This document shows positions 36,440 through 42,323 of a stretch of DNA of 42,323 nt, piece after piece; position 1 is the first letter of the stretch; each line of letters opens with the position of its first letter. The notes below the pieces were generated by a model, which was given only the letters and a program-made list of their open reading frames with translations, was not told the DNA's origin and searched no databases. The stretch comes from Gemmatimonadales bacterium (GTDB taxonomy: Bacteria > Gemmatimonadota > Gemmatimonadetes > Gemmatimonadales > GWC2-71-9), in NCBI GenBank assembly GCA_025934955.1, contig JAICWE010000024.1, forward strand, positions 1-42,323, given 5' to 3'. The translations under genes and the position numbers were made by a program.

Positions 36440-37343
36440 ACCGCGCGGCGCGATCGCCGTCGTCCTCAACGCCGGCGCCGGTGGGGGCGGCGGCGCCCGC
36501 GCCGAAGGCGAAATCCGCGAGCGCTTCGCCGCGGCGGGACGCACGGTTCAGGTCGCGGTGTGCCGCAGCAGCGACGCGCTGCTCGCGAGCGCACGCGCGG
36601 CACTCGCCGACGGCTGCTCCGCTCTGGTCGGCGGCGGGGGAGACGGCACGCTCGGCGGCCTCGCCGCGCTCGTCGCCGGCACCAGCGCGCCGCTCGGCGT
36701 ACTGCCGCTCGGTACGCTGAATCACTTCGCGCGCGATCTCGGTATTCCGCTCGCGCTGCCCGATGCGATCGACGTGATCCTCCACGGCCGCGTCGCCGCC
36801 GTGGACGTCGGCGAGGTGAACGGCCGCGTCTTCCTCAACAACTCCGGTCTCGGCGTGTACCCGCGCGTCGTCCGCCTGCGCGAGCGGCTCCAGCGGAGCG
36901 GACTCGCCAAGTGGATCGCGATGCTGTGGGCATCGCTCGCGGTGCTGCGACGCCATCCCTTCGTCGCGCTCAGGCTCGAGGTCAACGGCGTGACCGAGTT
37001 TCGCCGCACGCCGCTCGTGCTGGTCGGCAACAACGCGTACCAGATGGAAGGCATCCACGCCGCCGCGCGCCCGTCGCTCCAGCAAGGCCGGCTCGCCGTG
37101 TATGTGATGAATGCCTCGCATCGCCGCGGACTGCTGCGGCTGGCGCTCACGGTGCTCCTGCGCGGACCCGACGCCGTGCCGGAGCTCGAAACCCTGCGCG
37201 TAGCGGAGCTGACGGTCGAGACGCGACGGCGGCACGCCCAGGTCGCGCTGGACGGCGAGGTGGCGGACCTCGTCACTCCGCTCCGCTACCGGATCCGGCC
37301 CGCGGCCCTCCGCGTCTTCGTGCCGGGCCCCGCGGCGCCGTAG
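36429..37343 (+). CDS. Diacylglycerol kinase-like lipid kinase (DagK/YegS family)
   Basis: A 304-residue soluble lipid kinase. The ATP-binding loop GGGGDGTLGG is at 68-77; GVLPLGTLNHFARDLGIP is the family block that follows, and VDVGEVNGR with FLNNSGLGVYP and the DGEVADLVTP C-terminal region complete the fold. It begins at GTG inside the PAP2 gene. Such kinases phosphorylate diacylglycerol, phosphatidylglycerol or sphingoid bases; the natural substrate is not decidable here. Pairing with PAP2 hints at a phosphorylation/dephosphorylation cycle on a membrane lipid. Confidence 0.93.
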   Translation: MAPEPRGAIAVVLNAGAGGGGGARAEGEIRERFAAAGRTVQVAVCRSSDALLASARAALADGCSALVGGGGDGTLGGLAALVAGTSAPLGVLPLGTLNHFARDLGIPLALPDAIDVILHGRVAAVDVGEVNGRVFLNNSGLGVYPRVVRLRERLQRSGLAKWIAMLWASLAVLRRHPFVALRLEVNGVTEFRRTPLVLVGNNAYQMEGIHAAARPSLQQGRLAVYVMNASHRRGLLRLALTVLLRGPDAVPELETLRVAELTVETRRRHAQVALDGEVADLVTPLRYRIRPAALRVFVPGPAAP

Positions 37344-37384
37344 CGTTTGGCCACAGGCGCCGTCGTTTTGCGCGGCCGCCGAAG

Positions 37385-37431
37385 GCATCCGGCCTGCACC
37401 GCGACCGGATGCCGGACGGAAATCCCGTCCG
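37385..37431. other. Two back-to-back perfect stem-loops
   Basis: Hairpin 1 (37385-37412): GCATCCGG/CCGGATGC around 12 bases. Hairpin 2 (37413-37431): CGGACGG/CCGTCCG around AAATC. They abut with no gap, in the 173-base space between the lipid kinase and the next gene. No U run follows, so a classical terminator is unlikely; a structured leader or mRNA-processing element is possible. The rest of the gap shows only a GGAG before the next ATG. Confidence 0.45.
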
Positions 37432-37516
37432 CGAACACGCTTGCGATACCGGCGTCGAGTGGCACTCGCCCTGCACCAGCGCGCGCCTTCGCCGTCCCCC
37501 ATCGCGGAGCGCCACC

Positions 37517-38383
37517 ATGTCCGACCCGACGCTCGATTCAAGCCCCGGCACCGACCGCGACGCCGCACCCAGGCCGCTGTCCGCGCGGGCGACGAAGATG
37601 TTGCGCCGCTATCAGCGGCTCCGCACCGCGCGGCGGGTGGGCCGGAGGACGGCACACTGGGGCTTTCAGCTGGCGCTGGCCGGCGCCGTCGGTCTCCTGG
37701 TATGGCAGGAAGGCCCGGATGCGTGGGACCGGATGGAGCAGCTGCGCCACGCCGCCGCGCCCCACCCCGCAGCAGCCGACGACTCGGTTCCGGCGCTCAC
37801 CCCGATGCCGGTGAGCGCCGATTCCGCGACCGACAGCGCCGCCGTCCCCCGCCCGCACGCTTCCACCGTGATGGGCCGCTATCAGGAAACGATGGACTCG
37901 ATCCGCGGCGAGATGCGCGCGCATCTCGGCGAGATCGGTTTCACCGGCGCGCTCGAGCCCGAGCGCATCGCCAGGCCGGCCGGGCTCACCGCGGCGCGCC
38001 GCGGCGTCGAGTCGGCCCGCAACATCTTCCGCCAGTATCGCCGCGACACCCGGCTCGCCGAGGAAGCGTATCTCGATTCTCTCACCGGGCGCCGTCACCC
38101 CGCACCGGACGACCCCGCGCTCCGCACGTGGGATGCACGTACCGCGCGGGCCGAGTCGTACGGCGCCACCGCGGCGGCCGACTCGATGCTCCAGGCGACC
38201 GACTCGATCGTGCGGTTCCTCGCCACCCGCGCCGGCGCCTATCGCCCCGCCGGCGGCACACTCGCCTTCGACGAGCCGCAGGACGCGGAGCACTACCGGC
38301 GATTCCTCGACCGCCTGCGGACGCTGGCCGAGCTGGGCGGGGGCGCCGCGACCGTGGCGGAGGCGGCGCGAGTCACCGAGTAG
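37517..38383 (+). CDS. Hypothetical single-pass membrane protein, 288 aa
   Basis: I do not recognise this family. The N-terminus is basic and cytoplasmic, with one membrane helix (about 48-62, FQLALAGAVGLLVW). A Pro/Ala linker leads to a helical periplasmic domain with repeated Asp-Ser pairs (YQETMDSIRGEMRAHLGEIG, SARNIFRQYRRDTRLAEEAY, ADSMLQATDSIVRFLATRAG) that may form coiled coils. ATG at 37517 has GGAG seven bases upstream. The gap to the next gene is 39 bases. Nothing in the context gives a function. Confidence 0.72.
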   Translation: MSDPTLDSSPGTDRDAAPRPLSARATKMLRRYQRLRTARRVGRRTAHWGFQLALAGAVGLLVWQEGPDAWDRMEQLRHAAAPHPAAADDSVPALTPMPVSADSATDSAAVPRPHASTVMGRYQETMDSIRGEMRAHLGEIGFTGALEPERIARPAGLTAARRGVESARNIFRQYRRDTRLAEEAYLDSLTGRRHPAPDDPALRTWDARTARAESYGATAAADSMLQATDSIVRFLATRAGAYRPAGGTLAFDEPQDAEHYRRFLDRLRTLAELGGGAATVAEAARVTE

Positions 38384-38387
38384 CGAG

Positions 38388-38416
38388 TAGATTCTCCGGA
38401 GTCCTCGACTCCGGAG
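38388..38416 (+). promoter_or_regulatory. -10 box adjoining a hairpin that contains the ribosome-binding site
   Basis: TAGATT (38388-38393) is followed at once by a perfect inverted repeat, CTCCGGAGTC-CTC-GACTCCGGAG (38394-38416, 10-bp arms). The right arm ends in GGAG (38413-38416), six bases before the GTG at 38423. If formed in RNA, the hairpin would hide the Shine-Dalgarno; as DNA it could be an operator at the transcription start. Confidence 0.6.
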
Positions 38417-38422
38417 CCGCAC

Positions 38423-38938
38423 GTGCCCGCCAGCATCCGCATCCTCGTGCTCGCCATCGCGCTGCTCGCGCCCGGCGCGCTCACGGCGCAGGAAAACGTC
38501 GCCCCCACCATCGCGAAGTTCGAGCAGAAGAATCCCGACTTCAAGGCGGCGTTCGCCAGCGCCTACGGCTACGCCGTCTTCCCCACTGTCGGCAAGGGCG
38601 GCATGGGCATCGGCGGCGCCCGCGGCAAGGGCTGGGTGTACGAGCACGGCCGGCTGATCGGCCGCTCGACGCTGACGCAGGTGAGCATCGGCCTGCAGCT
38701 CGGGGGACAGGCCTACAGTGAGGTGGTGTTCTTTCAGGACAAGGCGGCGCTCGACGGCTTCCGCACCGGACATCTCAAGCTCGATGCGCAGGCATCGGCG
38801 ATCGCGGTCACCGCGCGCGTCGCCGGCGATCTCCCCTACCGGGACGGCGTGGCCATCGCCACCATGGCGAAAGGCGGTCTCATGTACGAGGCGTCGGTGG
38901 GCGGGCAGAAGTTCTCGTTCAAGCCGGTGGGCGACTGA
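38423..38938 (+). CDS. SYLF/YSC84-type lipid-binding protein, exported
   Basis: A 171-residue secreted protein. A signal peptide (RILVLAIALLAPGALTAQ) is followed by one SYLF (Ysc84) domain: FPTVGKGGMGIGGARGKGWV, the QVSIGLQLGGQAYSEVVFF block, and IATMAKGGLMYEASVGGQKF at the C-terminus. In eukaryotes and some bacteria this domain binds phosphoinositides or other lipids; its bacterial role is unclear. The start is GTG with GGAG inside a hairpin. It is probably monocistronic; the acylase begins 58 bases downstream behind its own TACATT box. Confidence 0.88.
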   Translation: MPASIRILVLAIALLAPGALTAQENVAPTIAKFEQKNPDFKAAFASAYGYAVFPTVGKGGMGIGGARGKGWVYEHGRLIGRSTLTQVSIGLQLGGQAYSEVVFFQDKAALDGFRTGHLKLDAQASAIAVTARVAGDLPYRDGVAIATMAKGGLMYEASVGGQKFSFKPVGD

Positions 38939-38961
38939 CGCACGGCCGCCGCCCGACCCGG

Positions 38962-38967
38962 TACATT
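38962..38967 (+). promoter_or_regulatory. Possible -10 box (TACATT) for the acylase
   Basis: TACATT lies 29 bases before the acylase ATG at 38997. A good -35 is not visible; assigned by resemblance to the other TAnnnT boxes in the window. Confidence 0.3.
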
Positions 38968-38996
38968 GCGTTCGACCCGCCCGACGACGAGAGCCC

Positions 38997-41171
38997 ATGC
39001 ACGCGCTGCTATTCCTCCTCGCAACTTCCGTCGCTCCGCTCCCGGCACACCGCGTTCGCGACGGCGACGTCGCGCGGTGGGAGCGTGAAGCCCGCAGCGT
39101 CACCATCACCCGCGACGACTGGGGCATCGCCCACGTGCACGGCAGGAGCGATGCGGACGCCGTCTTCGGGATGATCTACGCCCAGGCGGAAGACGACTTC
39201 AATCGGGTCGAGACCAACTACATCAACGCGCTGGGGCGGCTGGCGGAAACCGAGGGCGAAAGCGCCGTCTGGCAGGACCTCCGGATGAAGCTCTTCATCA
39301 GCCCCGACAGCATGCAGGTGAAGTACGCCGCGAGCCCCGCATGGCTCCGGAAGCTGATGGACGCCTGGGCCGACGGGCTCAACTACTATCTGCACACCCA
39401 TCCACAGGTGAAGCCGCGCGTCATCACACGGTTCGAGCCGTGGATGGCGCTGACCTTCAGCGAGGGGAGCATCGGCGGCGACATCGAGCGCGTGTCACTC
39501 GGTGCGCTCCAGGCGTTCTACGGCGACAGCGCCGCGCGGCCGGCCCCCGTCGAAGCGAGCCGCACGCCGAACGAGCCGTCGGGATCGAACGGCTTCGCCA
39601 TCGCACCGGCGAACACCGTGAACCACCGCGCGCTGCTGCTGATCAACCCGCACACGTCGTTCTTCTTCCGCGCCGTGCTGCAGGCGACGAGCGACGAGGG
39701 ACTCAACGCCTACGGCGCGGTGACGTGGGGCCAGTTCTTCGTCTACCAGGGCTTCAACGACCGGCTGGGCTGGATGCACACGTCCACCGGCGCCGACGTG
39801 GTGGATGAGTACGCCGAGACCATCGTCCGGAAGGGCGACCGGCTCTACTACCGCTACGGCGGCGCGGAGCGTCCGCTCGTCACCAGCCGCATCAGCGTGC
39901 CGTATCGCACGCCGAGCGGCATGGCGACGCGGGAATTCACGGTGTACCGCACGCTCCATGGCCCCATCGTCCGCGCGGCGGATGGGAAGTGGATCAGCAT
40001 CCGGCTGATGGAGCGGCCGGTCGCGGCGCTGAGCCAGTCCTACCTCCGCACCAAGGTGCGCACGCTCGCGGCGTACCGGAAGCTCATGGAGTACCACGCC
40101 AACTCCTCGAACAACACGATCTACGCCGACGCCGACGGCAACATCGCCTACTTCCACCCCCAGTTCATCCCCAGGCGAAGCGACCGCTTCGACTGGAGCC
40201 GGCCGGTGGACGGCAGCGACACGGCGACCGACTGGCACGGGGTCCACGGCATCGAGGACAGCCCGCACGTGGTGGACCCGCCTAACGGGTGGATCCAGAA
40301 CACCAACGACTGGCCCTGGTCGGCCGCGGGGCCGTACAGCCCGAAGGCGAAGGACTTCCCCAGGTACATGGACGACGCGGGCGAGAGCCCGCGCGGGCTG
40401 CACGCGATCCGGGTGCTCCGGGGCCGCAAGGACTTCACGCCGGCACGGCTGCGCGATGCCGCGTTCGACAGCTATCTCACGGCCTTTGCGCAGCTCATCC
40501 CGCCCTTGCTTCAGGCCTACGACTCGACGCCCGCTTCCGACCCGGTCAGGCCGCAGGTCGCCGATCAGATCGCGCTGCTCCGCGACTGGGACTATCGTTG
40601 GTCGGCGAACTCGGTGCCGACGGCGCTCGCGGTGTACTGGGGGCAGGAGCTCTGGTCGCGCACGAGCGCCGACGCGCGAAAGGCGGGGATGTCGGTGTAC
40701 GACTACATGGCCACTCGCACGACGGCGGAGCAGAAGCTCCGGGCGCTCGCCGCCGCGTCGGATCGCCTGACGGCGGACTTCGGCAGCTGGAAGACGCAGT
40801 GGGGCGAGATCAACCGCTTCCAGCGCCTCACCGGCGACATCGTCCAGCAGTTCAGCGACGCGGGGCCGAGCATCCCGGTGCCGTTCACCAGCGCGCAGTG
40901 GGGGTCGCTGGCGTCGTTCGGCGCGCGCACCTACCCGGGCACGAAGAAGATGTACGGCACCAGCGGCAACAGCTTCGTCGCGGTGGTCGAGTTCGGCAAG
41001 GACAGCGTGCGGGCGAAGGCGGTCACCGCCGGCGGCGAGGGCGGTGACCCGGCGTCGCCCCACTTCGACGACCAGGCGGAGCGCTACAGCGCGCTCGACC
41101 TGCGCGACGTCTACTTCTACCGCGGGCAGCTCGCGGGGCACACGGAGCGGGAGTACCACCCCGGCGGATGA
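38997..41171 (+). CDS. Penicillin acylase family (S45) Ntn-hydrolase
   Basis: A 724-residue exported proenzyme of the penicillin/acyl-homoserine-lactone acylase family. A signal peptide (LLFLLATSVAPLPA) comes first, then the alpha chain with the VTITRDDWGIAHVHG block. The self-cleavage site is PSG|SNGFAIAP, making Ser197 the N-terminal nucleophile of the beta chain; the beta chain continues with HTSFFFRA, GASTG-type loops and HANSSNNTIYADADG carrying the oxyanion Asn region. It could cleave amide bonds in lactam antibiotics, acyl-homoserine lactones or peptides. It overlaps the following BatD-like gene by four bases. Confidence 0.93.
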   Translation: MHALLFLLATSVAPLPAHRVRDGDVARWEREARSVTITRDDWGIAHVHGRSDADAVFGMIYAQAEDDFNRVETNYINALGRLAETEGESAVWQDLRMKLFISPDSMQVKYAASPAWLRKLMDAWADGLNYYLHTHPQVKPRVITRFEPWMALTFSEGSIGGDIERVSLGALQAFYGDSAARPAPVEASRTPNEPSGSNGFAIAPANTVNHRALLLINPHTSFFFRAVLQATSDEGLNAYGAVTWGQFFVYQGFNDRLGWMHTSTGADVVDEYAETIVRKGDRLYYRYGGAERPLVTSRISVPYRTPSGMATREFTVYRTLHGPIVRAADGKWISIRLMERPVAALSQSYLRTKVRTLAAYRKLMEYHANSSNNTIYADADGNIAYFHPQFIPRRSDRFDWSRPVDGSDTATDWHGVHGIEDSPHVVDPPNGWIQNTNDWPWSAAGPYSPKAKDFPRYMDDAGESPRGLHAIRVLRGRKDFTPARLRDAAFDSYLTAFAQLIPPLLQAYDSTPASDPVRPQVADQIALLRDWDYRWSANSVPTALAVYWGQELWSRTSADARKAGMSVYDYMATRTTAEQKLRALAAASDRLTADFGSWKTQWGEINRFQRLTGDIVQQFSDAGPSIPVPFTSAQWGSLASFGARTYPGTKKMYGTSGNSFVAVVEFGKDSVRAKAVTAGGEGGDPASPHFDDQAERYSALDLRDVYFYRGQLAGHTEREYHPGG
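40280..40287 (+). repeat. GCCTAACG octamer, copy 6
   Basis: Inside the acylase gene, across Pro-Pro-Asn-Gly with CCT AAC for Pro-Asn. Confidence 0.5.
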
Positions 41172-42109
41172 TGCGCGCGGCCGCGTGGGCGATCGCGCTC
41201 GGCTGCCTGACGACGTCCGCCGCGGCGCAGCTGCCGAATCAGTCGTTCCAGGTGGTGCCGGAAGTCCGCCATGCCACCGTCGGCGACCCGGTGACGCTCG
41301 ATTTCCTGGTGCGGCTCGACGCGGAAGACCTGCTCTACGACACGGTGCCGAAGCCGACGGCCGCGCTGCGCGACGGCGTGCGGATCCTGTCGACCGGCCG
41401 GCTGCAGCGCGAGCCCGACCGGACGTACCGCGGGCAAGCACAGGTGGCGTTCTACCGGACCGGTCGTCAGGCGGTGCCGATCTTCGGCCTGCCGTTCATG
41501 CGCGGTGTGAAGGGGATGACGCGGGGCATGCTGACGAGCGACTCGGCCTTCGTCGAGATCGACTCCATCCTGCCGCCGGGCGAGCCGCCGCTCAAGGACA
41601 TCCGCGACGTGGTACGCCCCCGGTGGCCGGGCTGGCGGAGCATCGCCGTGGTGCTCGCGGTGGTGCTGGCAATCATCGCCGCGTTAATCGTCAGGCGCCG
41701 CAAGCCGAAGCGATCGGCCGTGCCCGCCGAGCGCGCGCTGCCGCCAATCGTGCGTGAGCCATACGACGAGGCGGTCGCGCGGCTGGCCGAGATCGAGCGG
41801 GAGGAGTGGCCCGCGCACGGGGAGACGGACCGGCATTATGACGCCGTCGCCGACACCTTGCGGCGATACCTCGAGGAGACGGGCGCGGTGCCGGCGCTCA
41901 CGCGGACGACCGGCGAGCTGATGCGCGCCCTGTCCGCCCTCCCGCCGCCCCACGACCTGCAGCAGCGCTGGGGCGCCCTGCTCGGCGCCGCCGACCGCGT
42001 GAAGTTCGCCGGCGAGCGGCCCGGCCCCGCGACCGCCGAGGCATTCCTGGACGACGCGCGCGGCCTGCTCGAGCGGTGGCAGGCCGCCGCGAGCATCACG
42101 GACGTCTGA
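41168..42109 (+). CDS. BatD-like membrane protein
   Basis: A 313-residue protein resembling BatD/DUF4381 proteins of the Bat (aerotolerance) gene clusters. It has a signal peptide (WAIALGCLTTSAAAQ), an extracytoplasmic beta-sandwich domain (FQVVPEVRHATVGDPVTLDF, then FYRTGRQAVPIFGLP), a PPLKDIRDV linker, one membrane helix (about 160-177) and a cytoplasmic helical domain. Bat clusters usually include MoxR and VWA proteins, but here the only neighbour is the acylase, with an ATGA overlap, so translation is coupled. A role in assembling or handling exported proteins is inferred. Confidence 0.75.
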   Translation: MMRAAAWAIALGCLTTSAAAQLPNQSFQVVPEVRHATVGDPVTLDFLVRLDAEDLLYDTVPKPTAALRDGVRILSTGRLQREPDRTYRGQAQVAFYRTGRQAVPIFGLPFMRGVKGMTRGMLTSDSAFVEIDSILPPGEPPLKDIRDVVRPRWPGWRSIAVVLAVVLAIIAALIVRRRKPKRSAVPAERALPPIVREPYDEAVARLAEIEREEWPAHGETDRHYDAVADTLRRYLEETGAVPALTRTTGELMRALSALPPPHDLQQRWGALLGAADRVKFAGERPGPATAEAFLDDARGLLERWQAAASITDV

Positions 42110-42174
42110 CGGCGCGCCCGCGAGCGCCAGCGGCGGGTGAGCAGCGCGGGCGTTCCGTTCCCCCGGAACCGGGA

Positions 42175-42181
42175 TTAAGTT
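42175..42181 (+). promoter_or_regulatory. Possible -10 (TTAAGTT) for tRNA-Cys
   Basis: An AT-rich TTAAGTT sits 20 bases before the tRNA in otherwise GC-rich sequence; TAAGTT fits the TAnnnT boxes elsewhere. TTCCGT lies near the -35 position. This is inference. Confidence 0.35.
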
Positions 42182-42201
42182 GTGCCTCGCACCTGAGGTC
42201 C

Positions 42202-42273
<72 letters not shown>

Positions 42274-42317
42274 CTCGACCGTCCGCTCCGACATCCGCTA
42301 CCGCTTCAGCGCCGCCC

Positions 42318-42323
42318 GGATCC
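42318..42323. other. BamHI site at the window end
   Basis: The sequence ends exactly on GGATCC. With a length of 42.3 kb this suggests the edge of a cosmid- or fosmid-size insert cloned at a BamHI or Sau3AI-type junction. Confidence 0.5.

Overview
This 42.3 kb window is high-GC bacterial chromosomal DNA with densely packed, mostly housekeeping genes. I see no phage, plasmid, transposon, CRISPR or rRNA sequence. Heavy GC bias, frequent GTG starts, a Kgd-type fused 2-oxoglutarate dehydrogenase and many exported proteins and lipoproteins suggest an uncultured Gemmatimonadota-like bacterium; that placement is inference from style, not a search. The size, the noisy first ~110 bases and an end exactly on GGATCC suggest a cloned insert or contig whose left edge is poor quality.

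Layout. 137-4154: divergent small protein and MazG-like pyrophosphohydrolase, then a leftward operon (proline dehydrogenase, unknown, RsgA) and a rightward type IB topoisomerase. 4172-9271: SDR oxidoreductase, an unknown protein followed in frame by a decayed-looking tail, and the fatty-acid beta-oxidation pair fadI-fadJ. 9319-12499: methyltransferase and glycerol-3-phosphate dehydrogenase diverging with overlapping starts, then a Big-domain/cupredoxin lipoprotein. 12675-23940: central carbon and export functions on the plus strand: kgd, (HNH nuclease on minus), NTF2-like lipoprotein, transketolase, transaldolase, dicarboxylate symporter, M61 peptidase. 23937-34069, all minus: TetR regulator plus a complete RND efflux system (MFP, pump, outer-membrane factor), then an arsenic unit arsR-arsM-arsN2 followed by glutamyl-Q tRNA(Asp) synthetase, cyclophilin and a small acidic protein. 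34199-42109: DUF72 protein, small membrane protein, PAP2 phosphatase and lipid kinase pair, an unknown single-pass protein, a SYLF protein, a penicillin-acylase family hydrolase overlapping a BatD-like membrane protein. A tRNA-Cys closes the window.

How the genes work together. fadI/fadJ feed acetyl-CoA to a TCA step run by Kgd; transketolase and transaldolase form a translationally coupled pentose-phosphate pair; proline, glycerol-3-phosphate and dicarboxylate genes imply growth on amino acids, lipids and organic acids. The RND and ars units are detoxification modules with recognisable operators.

The most unusual signals are in non-coding or sub-gene structure: an octamer (GCCTAACG) recurring at least six times against codon preference; several genes with a TAnnnT -10 box 5-9 bases before a start codon lacking a Shine-Dalgarno (leaderless-type), including a symmetric -10 shared by two divergent genes; a transketolase that seems to start at CTG; an inverted repeat burying the ribosome-binding site of the SYLF gene; and twin ArsR-type operators. 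I do not see convincing evidence for a wholly new multi-gene system.
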